A DNA stretch of 12,154 bases from Nitrososphaerales archaeon TH703 (GCA_014523525.1 JAATVL010000255.1:1-12154), one strand, 5' to 3'. Positions 1-8,699 are shown, counted from the stretch's first letter. The notes: generated by a model not told the origin, from the letters alone. Made by a program: numbers and translations.

Positions 1-81
1 CTGATGAATACTTTCTGTATAATCCGTCTAGAACATTACAATACTCCACCATTTGATTTTCAAAAAACTTTATGAGGTCGG

Positions 82-88
82 TATATTA
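82..88 (+). promoter_or_regulatory. TATA-like box upstream of small ORF
   Basis: The heptamer TATATTA lies about 25 nt before a presumptive transcription start near 110, which would give a leader of roughly 23 nt containing the purine-rich SD-like stretch at 123-130. The spacing fits an archaeal TATA/TBP promoter. Such A/T strings are common in AT-rich intergenic DNA, so the call rests on its agreement with the SD site and the ORF at 133. Confidence 0.3.
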
Positions 89-108
89 CTCAAATACTCA
101 AATATGAG
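88..108. repeat. 8-bp tandem repeat running into an inverted repeat (operator-like)
   Basis: ACTCAAAT occurs twice head to tail at 88-103. The second copy continues into an interrupted palindrome, CTCA-AATA-TGAG (97-108). The element sits between the TATA-like box and the predicted transcription start of the small ORF, where an archaeal repressor commonly binds. The sequence shows the repeat; a regulatory role is inference. Confidence 0.35.
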
Positions 109-132
109 GACGAAAGGGAAACGAGGGAGGAT

Positions 133-285
133 ATGCTTATCGCTATTAGTCTTACAGTAATGACAATCCTAGGAGTTAGTATGATATTGCTGAATAGCAA
201 CGGTCCTGTCTATCCTCATCCAAACATAGCTGGATTCAAAAACATGTCTCATAAGACAATACCCCTGTTATTTAAGAGATTTTGA
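133..285 (+). CDS. Possible 50-residue single-pass membrane or secreted peptide
   Basis: This is a short ORF with an ATG start and TGA stop that I do not recognise. Residues 1-20 (MLIAISLTVMTILGVSMILL) are almost entirely hydrophobic and would form one membrane segment or an uncleaved signal anchor. The remaining 30 residues are polar and end in a basic KRF. No other start codon lies between the upstream in-frame TGA (73-75) and this ATG. A GAGGGAGG stretch (123-130) offers SD pairing with 2-6 nt spacing. A TATA-like box (82-88) and a repeat (88-108) precede it. These signals agree with each other, but the length is within chance for AT-rich DNA and no family is evident. It could be a real small membrane protein or a fortuitous ORF. 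Confidence 0.4.
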   Translation: MLIAISLTVMTILGVSMILLNSNGPVYPHPNIAGFKNMSHKTIPLLFKRF

Positions 286-858
286 TACCTTTTCAAGGGT
301 AATTTTCCCAATTCATATAGATTTACTTCATTTACAGTGATCTTTCAAAGTTTGGGATATTGAGTAGTTAAGAAGAAACATGTACAGACCAGTTTACCTC
401 CGCTGCATGACTTGAGAGGGACATTTGAAGTTATAATTGGGTGAGACCATTAATGATCCTTGTCCAGATAAGTTTTCTTTGTGAATCGACCACATAATTT
501 ATCAAACAATAGAAATTAATTTTTAATTTGCTAATCGCCAAAATTTTTTAGAGAAAAATCAAGCAATGACTGTAGCAAGTTGAAACCACACTAGTGCATC
601 GGCAATGATGGGATAAATGTCGAAAATTTGATAAACAATCATTCATGGTTGTCGATGTGTTAGGCCAATTGACATGCATAATCTGGAACAGTCTATCATG
701 TAATATTTAGGTCTACTTGTAAGTGTCACCATATGGAAAACCTAGGTCAAGACTCCCTTGAATTTTTACAATTTTGCTGCTTGGCATTATCAAAAATCGA
801 CAAGATCTGAGAATGTATTTATTACGGCTACTAGATTTGGAATCAAGACTCTCGAGTT
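286..858. other. Long gene-free stretch upstream of the RNA polymerase operon
   Basis: About 570 bases of AT-rich sequence contain frequent stops in all frames on both strands. I see no tRNA T-loop or anticodon-arm pattern, no convincing box C/D pair and no conserved protein fragment. Visible details are a weak A/T hairpin at about 544-560 (ATTTTT-loop-AAAAAT), a CCATATGG palindrome around 730, and the rpoH promoter at the right end. A short open frame at 758-952 overlaps rpoH in another frame and looks like chance. The stretch may hold long upstream control sequence, an unrecognised small RNA or decayed DNA; nothing here decides between them. Confidence 0.5.
816..824 (+). promoter_or_regulatory. 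Probable TATA box of the rpoH-rps7 operon
   Basis: TATTTATTA, preceded by purine-rich GAGAATG (809-815) that could act as a BRE, has its centre about 25 nt before position 845. Transcription starting there would leave a leader of roughly 14 nt before the TTG start of rpoH. No strong SD precedes rpoH, which fits the near-leaderless first genes common in archaeal operons. Placement is inferred from spacing alone. Confidence 0.45.
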
Positions 859-1110
859 TTGTCTTCTGATAAAAAGGAAATTAAAATTACAAATCACGTA
901 TATCAACCTAAACACGAAATTTTATCCAAAAAACAAGCTGAAGAAGTTTTAATGAAATACAATACGAAACCAAGCCAGCTCCCATACATATTAATTAACG
1001 ACAAGGGATTAGAGGATCTAGATGTGAGACCCGGGGATATTATAAAAATTACTAGAGTGTCATCCACGGCCGGTGAAAGTGTTTATTATAGATATGTAGT
1101 GGAGGATTGA
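859..1110 (+). CDS. rpoH: DNA-directed RNA polymerase subunit H (Rpo5, RPB5 C-terminal homolog)
   Basis: Small assembly subunit of archaeal RNA polymerase, matching the C-terminal domain of eukaryotic RPB5, which sits at the lower jaw near downstream DNA. The 83 residues carry the family signature throughout: PKHEILS at 17-23, a central YN and QLP pattern, and RPGDIIKITR at 57-66, then TAGES-YYR-VV at 70-81. Length is normal for the family. The start is TTG: an in-frame TAG at 832-834 closes the frame upstream, there is no ATG or GTG between it and 859, and the first internal Met is residue 32, inside the conserved domain. It is the first gene of the operon and its TGA lies 3 nt before rpoB. 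Identity is near certain. The TTG start follows from frame closure. Confidence 0.96.
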   Translation: MSSDKKEIKITNHVYQPKHEILSKKQAEEVLMKYNTKPSQLPYILINDKGLEDLDVRPGDIIKITRVSSTAGESVYYRYVVED

Positions 1111-1113
1111 GCC

Positions 1114-4100
1114 ATGTCGCAAAATACACTTGATATGTGGGCAATAATCCACAACATATTACAAAAGGAAGGCGTTGCCAGACAACATCTCAATTCCTAT
1201 GGGGAATTTGTTGAACGTGGTTTGCAAAGTATTATTGATGAAGTTGGCGAAATAGAGATTGAAACTGCGGAATATCCATATAAAATAAGATTGGGTAAGA
1301 TAAAATTGCAACAACCAAGAATTATGGAATTAGACGGTTCAGTAACTCATGTGGCTCCTGTCGAGGCTAGGCTTCGTAATCTAACCTACGGATCACCAAT
1401 AATGCTTGAATGCAGTATTGTTGAAGATGAAAAAATTCTAGAGTCAAGGTTTATCCATATCGGCGATATTCCCGTAATGGTAAAGTCAAATGCCTGTGTA
1501 TTACACAATCTTCCTGATACTAAGCTTATAGAACTTGGAGAGGATCCGAAAGATCCGGGAGGCTATTTTGTGATTAATGGTTCCGAACGAGTAATTATTG
1601 GTTTGGAAGACTTGTCTTACAACAAGATAATTGTGGATACGGAGGAAACGACTGGCAACTTGGTTTACAAAGCAAAGGTATATTCTTCAATAGTTGGATA
1701 TCGTGCAAAGCTGGAACTGATTATGAGGCCAGATGGTTCAATTGTCGCAAAGATTCCGGGATCACCTGTTGATATTCCACTTATTACGTTAATTAGAGCG
1801 CTGGGACTTGAATCTGATAAAGATATTGCAGACGGCGTATCACTAAATTCAATCATACAGGATGAATTAGAACCCTCATTTGAGAAGGCAGGAGAAATTG
1901 TAACAAGTAGAGACGCGATAGTCTACATAAGCAAGAGAATTGCTCCAGGGATGCTGGAAGAATTTCAGATAAAGAGAGCTGAAACATTACTTGATTGGGG
2001 ATTGCTACCACATCTTGGAAAGAATCCTGAAAATAGAAACGAAAAGGCCCTCTTTCTAGGTGAAGCAACATGCAAGCTCGTTGAATTGAGGCTCAATTTG
2101 GTAGCATCTGATGACAAAGATCATTATGGAAATAAAGTTATAAAATTCGCAGGTCAAATGCTCGCCGATCTTTTCAGAACAGCCTTTAGAAATCTTGTCA
2201 GAGACATGAAATATCAACTTGAAAGATCTGGTCAGAAGAGAGGAATAAATGCAGTGGCCGCAGCAGTAAGACCCGGCATAATCTCTGATAAATTAAATAA
2301 TGCCATTGCAACCGGAAATTGGGGCAGAGGAAGAGTTGGTGTTACCCAACTACTGGACAGGACAAATTATATATCAACTATCAGCCATCTTCGCAGAATT
2401 CAGTCACCTTTAAGCAGGAGTCAACCTAACTTTGAAGCAAGGGATCTTCACTCTACTCACTTCGGCAGAATTTGCCCGGCTGAGACTCCTGAAGGATCAA
2501 ACTGCGGTTTGGTAAAAAATATTGCATTATCCTCTATAATCTCTGTAAGTGTCTTGGTTTCAGAGATAATTGAAAAAATATATGAACTAGGCGCTCACCC
2601 TGTCGAGGAGGCTTCTGATACACTACGAAAAAATGGTACCAGAATATTTGTGGATGGACGTCTAATCGGATATTACGATAATGGCCAGCAGCTGACAGAT
2701 ACACTAAGAAGTTTGCGAAGGTCAGGAAAAATACATGCCCATGTTGGTATTTACTACTATTCCAATGAAAATGAAATTGCAACAAAGCGTCTTTATGTAA
2801 GTTGCAATTCGGGAAGAATACTCAGGCCACTTGCTATTGTAAGAGAAGGGAAACCAGTAATAACTTTGGAGGTTCTTGATTTGATAAAGAGGAATATGAA
2901 AACCTGGTCTGACTTACTGTGGATGGGCATGATAGAGCTTATCGATGCAAATGAAGAGGAGAATTGTTATGTCGCAATGGACTTTGGAACTCTACAACCA
3001 AGTCACACTCACCTTGAAATTTATCCGCCATCAATTTTGGGTGTTGGAGCTTCTTTAATTCCATATCCAGAGCACAATCAGTCTCCAAGAAATACATACG
3101 AAAGCGCAATGGCAAAACAAAGTTTGGGATTTTCAACGCCACTGATGAATGCAAGTACTTATGTCAGGCAGCACTTTATGCTGTATCCACAGATCCCAGT
3201 AGTTACAACTAAAGCGATAAATCTTCTTGGATTGGAAGAACGTCCTACCGGACAAAATTGTATTGTCGCAGTATTACCATTTGAAGGATATAACATAGAA
3301 GACGCAGTAGTTTTCAATAAATCATCAGTTGACAGAGGTCTTGGAAGAACTTTCTTTTACAGGGTGTATGAAGCGGAAGCAAAACAATACCCAGGAGGAA
3401 TGAAGGACAAGTTTGAGATTCCGTCATCTGATGCAAATATTAGAGGGTACCGCGGCGAGAAATCATACAGGTTACTTGAAGACGACGGGGCTATAATGCA
3501 CGAGTCAATAGTAAATGGAGGTGACATACTGATTGGTAGAACTTCTCCGCCAAGATTTATGGAAGAGTACAAAGAGTTTGAAGTAAAAGGTCCGTACAGA
3601 AGGGATACATCGATAGGTGTGAGACCGTCTGAGAATGGAGTGATTGATTCAGTTGTGATGACTCAGTCTGTAGATGGAGGGAAGATGTACAAGATAAGGG
3701 TCAGGGATATGAGAATACCAGAAATTGGTGACAAATTTGCTTCAAGGCATGGACAAAAAGGTGTAATCGGTATGCTGGTTCCACAAGAAGACCTTCCTTA
3801 TACAGAGGATGGAATAGTTCCGGACGTTATGATTAATCCACATGCATTTCCGTCAAGAATGACTGTTGGTCAATTCATGGAATCAATTGCAGGAAAATCT
3901 TCCGCACTTCGAGGGAAAGTAGTTGACGGCTCAGCCTTCGTAGGAGAAAGAGCTAACGATCTGAAAGAAATATTGGAAAAATATGGTTTCAAGTCCACAG
4001 GCAAAGAAGTCATGTATGATGGACGTACGGGCAAAAAATTCAATGCTGAAGTTTACGTTGGAGTAGTCTATTATCAAAAGCTTCACCATATGGTTGCTGA

Positions 4101-4464
4101 CAAGATTCATAGTAGAGCAAGGGGCCAGGTTCAGATGCTTACAAAACAACCGACAGAAGGCCGAGCGAGAGGTGGTGGCCTTAGATTTGGTGAGATGGAA
4201 CGAGATTGTTTGATTGCTTATGGTGCATCTATGATGCTAAAAGACAGGCTTTTAGAAGAGTCTGACAAAGCTGAAGTGAATATTTGCGAGCGCTGTGGAC
4301 TGCTCGCCTACTATGATATCAAACAAAGAAGATATGTCTGCAGGGTAGACGGTGATAGAGCCAAAATTTCATCAGTCGCAATTGCTTATGCGTTTAAACT
4401 TTTGTTGCAAGAAATGATGAGCCTTGGTGTTGCCCCAAGATTGGTTCCAAAGGAGAAGGTGTAA
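1114..4464 (+). CDS. rpoB: DNA-directed RNA polymerase subunit B (Rpo2), undivided
   Basis: Second-largest catalytic subunit of RNA polymerase. The 1116 residues cover the whole protein, which is split into B'' and B' in many Euryarchaeota. Landmarks in order: an NGSERV motif in the N-terminal lobe; GRICPAETPEGSNCG at 451-465 in the fork region; NIED at 727-730; DKFASRHGQKG at 873-883, near the active centre; GGLRFGEMERD at 1021-1031, in the hybrid-binding/anchor region; and a C-terminal zinc-ribbon-like segment at 1058-1080. In that segment the ligands read C1058, C1061, C1076 and then Asp1079, where a fourth Cys is usual in archaeal B subunits. The ATG is preceded by GTGGAGG, with GGAGG at 1101-1105 and 8 nt spacing, overlapping the end of rpoH. 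The stop is 5 nt before rpoA, so the genes are surely co-transcribed. Confidence 0.98.
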   Translation: MSQNTLDMWAIIHNILQKEGVARQHLNSYGEFVERGLQSIIDEVGEIEIETAEYPYKIRLGKIKLQQPRIMELDGSVTHVAPVEARLRNLTYGSPIMLECSIVEDEKILESRFIHIGDIPVMVKSNACVLHNLPDTKLIELGEDPKDPGGYFVINGSERVIIGLEDLSYNKIIVDTEETTGNLVYKAKVYSSIVGYRAKLELIMRPDGSIVAKIPGSPVDIPLITLIRALGLESDKDIADGVSLNSIIQDELEPSFEKAGEIVTSRDAIVYISKRIAPGMLEEFQIKRAETLLDWGLLPHLGKNPENRNEKALFLGEATCKLVELRLNLVASDDKDHYGNKVIKFAGQMLADLFRTAFRNLVRDMKYQLERSGQKRGINAVAAAVRPGIISDKLNNAIATGNWGRGRVGVTQLLDRTNYISTISHLRRIQSPLSRSQPNFEARDLHSTHFGRICPAETPEGSNCGLVKNIALSSIISVSVLVSEIIEKIYELGAHPVEEASDTLRKNGTRIFVDGRLIGYYDNGQQLTDTLRSLRRSGKIHAHVGIYYYSNENEIATKRLYVSCNSGRILRPLAIVREGKPVITLEVLDLIKRNMKTWSDLLWMGMIELIDANEEENCYVAMDFGTLQPSHTHLEIYPPSILGVGASLIPYPEHNQSPRNTYESAMAKQSLGFSTPLMNASTYVRQHFMLYPQIPVVTTKAINLLGLEERPTGQNCIVAVLPFEGYNIEDAVVFNKSSVDRGLGRTFFYRVYEAEAKQYPGGMKDKFEIPSSDANIRGYRGEKSYRLLEDDGAIMHESIVNGGDILIGRTSPPRFMEEYKEFEVKGPYRRDTSIGVRPSENGVIDSVVMTQSVDGGKMYKIRVRDMRIPEIGDKFASRHGQKGVIGMLVPQEDLPYTEDGIVPDVMINPHAFPSRMTVGQFMESIAGKSSALRGKVVDGSAFVGERANDLKEILEKYGFKSTGKEVMYDGRTGKKFNAEVYVGVVYYQKLHHMVADKIHSRARGQVQMLTKQPTEGRARGGGLRFGEMERDCLIAYGASMMLKDRLLEESDKAEVNICERCGLLAYYDIKQRRYVCRVDGDRAKISSVAIAYAFKLLLQEMMSLGVAPRLVPKEKV

Positions 4465-4469
4465 CCATT

Positions 4470-7400
4470 ATGGAGATACAAGATACCATAAAAATTTTAG
4501 GTGGTATTAGATTTAGCGTACTATCCCCGGTTGAAATACGAAAATATAGCGTCGTTGAAATTACTGCTCCAGAAACTTATGATGAGGACGGTATGTCTGT
4601 TCAAGGTGGTCTCATGGACAGCAGACTTGGAACACTGGAACCCGGTCAGAAGTGTGGAACCTGTGGAAACACATCGGCTAATTGCCCTGGACACTTCGGT
4701 CATATTGAATTGGCTGAAGCTGTATTGCACATTGCATTTGTAGATGATATCCACAAATTGCTACTTGTTTCATGCAGGTCATGTAGCAGGTTAAAACTTT
4801 CAAATGAAGATTTGGCAAAATTCAAGGAGCTTCGAGATACAAAGGCCGCATACGCTGTAATAACTCTCGAAAATATAAAGGAGGAGATAATAGAGAAAGC
4901 AAAAAAGGTAAAGATATGTCCACATTGTCAAAAGGAACAGTATGATCTAGTCTTCACTAAACCTACAATATTTGTTGAAAAAACTGAGATAGGTGAAAAC
5001 AGGCTTCTTCCAATAACAATCAGAGAACGACTAATGAATATTCCAAATGATGATCTCGTTTTGTTGGGGTATGACCCAGAAACCGCAAGACCTGAATGGT
5101 TCGTTTTGCAGGTCTTACCTGTTCCTCCAGTTACTGTTAGACCATCAATTATCCTAGAAACGGGTATTAGATCAGAAGACGATCTCACCCACAAATTAGT
5201 TGATATTATTCGAGTTAATCAAAGACTGAAAGAAAGTAAAGAAGCAGGGACACCACCTCTCATTGTCCAGGATCTGGTTGATCTTCTTCAATATCACGTA
5301 ACTACTTATTTTGACAATGAGGTTTCTGGAATCCCGCAGGCTCATCATAGATCCGGCAGACCATTAAAGACTCTAACACAAAGACTGAAAGGAAAAGAAG
5401 GACGATTCAGAGGATCGTTATCTGGCAAGAGAGTGGATTTTTCCAGCAGAACAGTAATATCTCCAGATCCGAATTTGACCATCTCTGATGTTGGTGTTCC
5501 AGTTGATGTGGCAAAAAAACTAACGATACCAGAAATGGTTAGTGACTGGAACATTGAAGAATTAAAGAAAATGATAATTAATGGACCGAATGATTATCCT
5601 GGTGCTAATTACATCATAAGACCTGATGGAGTAAAAATACGACTTGATTATGTTACTGATAGAAATGTGTTGGCTGATTCAATAAGTCCTGGATATGTTG
5701 TAGAAAGGCATCTACGAGATGGAGATGCAGTTATCTTCAACAGACAACCTTCCTTGCACAGGATGTCCATTATGGCACATTATGTAAAGGTACTTCCATA
5801 TAGAACATTTAGATTACATCCTGCAGTCTGTCCCCCTTACAATGCAGATTTTGACGGAGATGAAATGAACCTTCATGTCCCACAGAGTGAAGAGGCACGT
5901 GCAGAAGCTGCGCTCCTCATGAGAGTTCAAGATCAACTTATTTCTCCAAGGTATGGCGGGCCAATTATTGGAGCAATAAGGGATTTCATTACAGGTGCTT
6001 TTATCCTAACACAGGATAAGACATTTTTGAAAGAAGAAGAATTTACTAATCTTGCGTTACTAGGCGGATATTTAGGACCCCTTCCGGAGCCAAAACATCA
6101 TGAAAATGGTAGAAAAATCTTTACTGGAAAGCAACTTTTTTCACTATTTCTGCCAAAGGACTTTAATTTTATTATCACCTCAAAATGGAACAAGGCATCA
6201 AAGGGTGAAGGGAAAGATGTTGTCATAAAAAATGGTGAGTTAGTAAGTGGTGTTATTGACAAGGCCTCCATTGGTGCAGAAGAACCAGACAGCGTCCTAC
6301 ACAGAATTGCTAAAGATTATGGAAACGAAGCAGCAAAACGATTCTTGGATTCAATACTTATTGTTCTAAAAACATATCTGACACAAAACGGCTTCTCGTA
6401 TGGCTACTCTGATCTTTGGTTGCCAGATGATACCAGAACTGAGATTAGTAATGTTATTCTCAAAGCATATGAAAAGGTATATGAACTAATAAAAGAATAC
6501 GATGAAGAAACGTTACCATTAACTAGAGGTTTGTCACCTGCAGAAGCATTAGAACTATATGTTGTAAATGAACTTTCGAGAGCACGTGATAGAGCCGGAA
6601 AAACTGCAGACCGTGCATTTCCTGATGACAATTCAGGTGTTATTATGGCCTCAACCGGAGCAAGGGGTTCAACGTTAAATATTGGACAGATGACAGCTGC
6701 TCTAGGTCAACAGTCCATCAGAGGTAGAAGAATCACCAAAGGATATAGAGATAGATCACTACCACATTTCAAACCCAATGATGCTAATCCTGATTCCAAA
6801 GGTTTTATAAAATCAAACTACAGGGACGGGCTAAGTCCACTCGAATTTTTCTTCCATGCCATGGGCGGCAGAGAGGGACTTGTTGATACTGCGGTAAGGA
6901 CCCAACAGTCTGGCTATATGCAAAGAAGATTAATCAATGCACTCGAACATTTGAAGATAGAATATGATCAAACTGTCAGAGATCCACATGGTAATATAAT
7001 ACAGTTTGTTTATGGGGAAGATGGGATAGATCCGGCAAAAAGCGATCATGGCGAAGCAGTAAATATTTCTAGATTAATAGAAGGCGAATTACTAGTCGAT
7101 GAAGGTAAAAAAGCCACCGAAAAAGAAGTTTCAGAAATAGTCCATAGACAGGCAAGGACTCTAAACCAAAGACTTAGAGAAAAGTTGCTAGTATCATTTA
7201 GTCAAAACAAATTAAGCAGAGATGGCGCTAACAAAGTAATAAAGAGAACACTTGACCTTATCAACAAAGCAATGGTTGAACCAGGAGAAGCGGTAGGAGT
7301 TGTTACTGCCCAATCAATTGGTGAGCCAGGAACTCAGATGACACTTCGAACATTCCATTTTGCAGGTGTTAAGGAAAGAAATGTTACCTTGGGATTACCT

Positions 7401-8294
7401 AGGTTAATAGAACTTGTTGATGCGAGAAAAAAACCTGTGACACCTACTATGGATGTTTATCTGGATGAAGAACACAGGGTCTCAAGGGAGAAGGCTCTTA
7501 GTGTTGCTAGGGAGATAATATTTACAAAGGTCGCTGATTTAATCGAAAGAACCGAGACTGATTATTCCGGTATTCTGACATTTCATATTTCAGAATCAAA
7601 ACTACTTGAACGTGGCTGTTCGATAGAAGATATCATGGAAGTACTAAAAGGACCCAAGAAAAAATACGATGTCACTTTACAAGAAGCTAAGAAAATTATA
7701 AAAATCTCTATCGCAGGAGAGCCCGATGCACAAACGTTATTGACATTGAAGAACAAACTAATGAATGCAAGAGTTAAGGGAGTGCCAGACATAGAACGTG
7801 TAACAATAGTAAAACAAAATGAAGAATGGGTTATTCAGACCGCAGGATCTAATTTGTCCAAGATAATTGCGATAGATGGTATCGATACTTCAAGAATTAT
7901 AACGAATAATGTTTATGAAGTTTGGCAAACTCTGGGAATAGAAGCTGCAAGAAATGCATTGATTAAAGAAGTTACAAACACACTTGAAGAACAAGGATTA
8001 GAAGTTGACATGAGACATATTATGTTAGTTGCAGATCTTATGACTTCAAAAGGGCATTTGCAACAAATAGGAAGACACGGAATTGCAGGCACTAAAACTT
8101 CGGTGCTCGCGCGAGCCGCCTTCGAAATTACTGTACCTACTATTGCAAAAGCTTCACTTGAAGGACAGGTTGAGTCCCTTAAAGGCGTAACAGAAAACGT
8201 TATAGTAGGCGCCACTGTACCAATTGGTACTGGTATGGTCGAACTTTACATGAGTGTGAAGGATGAAAATGAAAAATCTCGAAAAAATAATTAA
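4470..8294 (+). CDS. rpoA: DNA-directed RNA polymerase subunit A (Rpo1), A' and A'' in one chain
   Basis: Largest catalytic subunit of RNA polymerase, 1274 residues, equivalent to archaeal A' plus A'' and to eukaryotic RPB1 without its CTD. Order of motifs: clamp zinc site C62-C65-C72-H75; second zinc site C102/C105 with C150/C153; conserved RLKGKEGRFRGSLSGKR at 305-321; catalytic NADFDGDEMN at 458-467, whose Asp460, 462 and 464 hold the active-site magnesium; bridge-helix region (FFHAMGGREGLVDTAV); and A'' motif VEPGEAVG through QSIGEPGTQMT at 936-958, followed by the trigger-loop segment. The usual A'/A'' break is crossed without a stop. An undivided Rpo1 is known from Thaumarchaeota and is the best taxonomic clue here. 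AAGGAG at 4450-4455 and AAGGTG at 4456-4461 provide SD pairing. The last 32 nt overlap rpl30e. Confidence 0.98.
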   Translation: MEIQDTIKILGGIRFSVLSPVEIRKYSVVEITAPETYDEDGMSVQGGLMDSRLGTLEPGQKCGTCGNTSANCPGHFGHIELAEAVLHIAFVDDIHKLLLVSCRSCSRLKLSNEDLAKFKELRDTKAAYAVITLENIKEEIIEKAKKVKICPHCQKEQYDLVFTKPTIFVEKTEIGENRLLPITIRERLMNIPNDDLVLLGYDPETARPEWFVLQVLPVPPVTVRPSIILETGIRSEDDLTHKLVDIIRVNQRLKESKEAGTPPLIVQDLVDLLQYHVTTYFDNEVSGIPQAHHRSGRPLKTLTQRLKGKEGRFRGSLSGKRVDFSSRTVISPDPNLTISDVGVPVDVAKKLTIPEMVSDWNIEELKKMIINGPNDYPGANYIIRPDGVKIRLDYVTDRNVLADSISPGYVVERHLRDGDAVIFNRQPSLHRMSIMAHYVKVLPYRTFRLHPAVCPPYNADFDGDEMNLHVPQSEEARAEAALLMRVQDQLISPRYGGPIIGAIRDFITGAFILTQDKTFLKEEEFTNLALLGGYLGPLPEPKHHENGRKIFTGKQLFSLFLPKDFNFIITSKWNKASKGEGKDVVIKNGELVSGVIDKASIGAEEPDSVLHRIAKDYGNEAAKRFLDSILIVLKTYLTQNGFSYGYSDLWLPDDTRTEISNVILKAYEKVYELIKEYDEETLPLTRGLSPAEALELYVVNELSRARDRAGKTADRAFPDDNSGVIMASTGARGSTLNIGQMTAALGQQSIRGRRITKGYRDRSLPHFKPNDANPDSKGFIKSNYRDGLSPLEFFFHAMGGREGLVDTAVRTQQSGYMQRRLINALEHLKIEYDQTVRDPHGNIIQFVYGEDGIDPAKSDHGEAVNISRLIEGELLVDEGKKATEKEVSEIVHRQARTLNQRLREKLLVSFSQNKLSRDGANKVIKRTLDLINKAMVEPGEAVGVVTAQSIGEPGTQMTLRTFHFAGVKERNVTLGLPRLIELVDARKKPVTPTMDVYLDEEHRVSREKALSVAREIIFTKVADLIERTETDYSGILTFHISESKLLERGCSIEDIMEVLKGPKKKYDVTLQEAKKIIKISIAGEPDAQTLLTLKNKLMNARVKGVPDIERVTIVKQNEEWVIQTAGSNLSKIIAIDGIDTSRIITNNVYEVWQTLGIEAARNALIKEVTNTLEEQGLEVDMRHIMLVADLMTSKGHLQQIGRHGIAGTKTSVLARAAFEITVPTIAKASLEGQVESLKGVTENVIVGATVPIGTGMVELYMSVKDENEKSRKNN

Positions 8295-8577
8295 AGAAGC
8301 AATAAGTTCTAATAAATGTAAAATAGGAACCAGGCAGGTAATGGGTTCAATTAGAGGTTCAAAATTAATTGTTCTTTCAAACTCATTGATGACAGGAAAC
8401 AAATCAAAAATCTTAGAAGAAGCAAAATCTGCACAGGTACCAATGTTAAATTATGATGGTAATTCTGTTCAACTGGGCAGATTGTGTAACAAGACATTTA
8501 GAATAAGTGCATTGTCTTTAAGAATTGGCAAAGATAATGAAATTCAAGAGTTACTAAGCGAATTTGGGAACAAGTGA
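8263..8577 (+). CDS. rpl30e: Large-subunit ribosomal protein L30e
   Basis: Ribosomal protein of the L7Ae/L30e/S12e RNA-binding fold, a 60S-type component absent from bacteria. The 104 residues show the L30e layout: an N-terminal helix, K-IGTRQVMGSIRGSKLIVLSNS matching the family's G-N-T-K-A-KLII-ASN block, a central VPMLNYDGNSVQLGRLC matching IPVYEFEGTSVELG-LC, and a closing helix. Position between rpoA and nusA is standard for archaea. The start is ambiguous: ATG at 8263 overlaps rpoA by 32 nt, while ATG at 8269 (the third codon) has better spacing, 6 nt, from the GTGAAGG at 8256-8262. I prefer 8269 biologically but list the longer frame. Expression is presumably coupled to rpoA translation. 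L7Ae is excluded by context and by the closer match to L30e. Confidence 0.93.
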   Translation: MKMKNLEKIIKEAISSNKCKIGTRQVMGSIRGSKLIVLSNSLMTGNKSKILEEAKSAQVPMLNYDGNSVQLGRLCNKTFRISALSLRIGKDNEIQELLSEFGNK

Positions 8578-8699
8578 TGCCAATGGAGAGTTATCTTGAA
8601 GTAGCTTGCCAGATGGTGGAGATTTAAAAGATGACTGAAAAGTGGCCAATCAATTTTCAAAACTATCAAACAAATTAAAATTAGAGGTTAAGAACAAAA
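8578..8699 (+). other. 122-nt gap between rpl30e and nusA with two mini-ORFs
   Basis: This is the only sizeable gap in the operon. An ATG overlaps the rpl30e stop (TGATG, 8575-8579) and opens a 16-codon ORF ending at 8627. A second ATG at 8631, with SD GGTGGAG (8615-8621) 9 nt before it, opens a 15-codon ORF beginning MTEKW and ending with TAA at 8676-8678. That second ORF lies in the nusA reading frame, and a further in-frame TAG stands at 8682-8684. TTTAAAAG at 8623-8630 could serve as an internal TATA box. The stretch may be a translational leader for nusA, a relic of an older nusA start, or neutral DNA. Confidence 0.5.
8632..8641 (+). repeat. 10-nt direct repeat, upstream copy (second copy at 8701-8710)
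   Basis: TGACTGAAAA occurs here as part of ATGACTGAAAA and again at 8701-8710 as part of CTGACTGAAAA, offset by exactly 69 nt (23 codons). Both copies are in the nusA frame and both encode x-TEK. Similarity stops after the shared stretch. It could mark a duplicated start region, or be chance in AT-rich sequence. Confidence 0.5.

Noticed and set aside
758..952. 64-codon ORF overlapping the 5' end of rpoH
   Set aside because: It lies in another frame over the firmly identified rpoH, has no family resemblance and a composition typical of AT-rich chance ORFs.
4878..4890. Strong SD-like AAGGAGGAGATAA inside rpoA
   Set aside because: It encodes Lys-Glu-Glu in a helical stretch and no start codon with a significant open frame follows at a suitable distance.
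8105..8116. Perfect 12-nt GC-rich palindrome GCTCGCGCGAGC inside rpoA
   Set aside because: It encodes part of the conserved SVLARAAFE segment, where Leu-Ala-Arg-Ala codons readily produce it; a few 12-nt palindromes are expected in a window of this size.
8574..8638. Box C/D sRNA-like pattern (GTGATG ... CTGA) over the rpl30e stop and gap
   Set aside because: The C box has a mismatch, C' and D' are poor, and the sequences flanking the C and D boxes cannot form a terminal stem.
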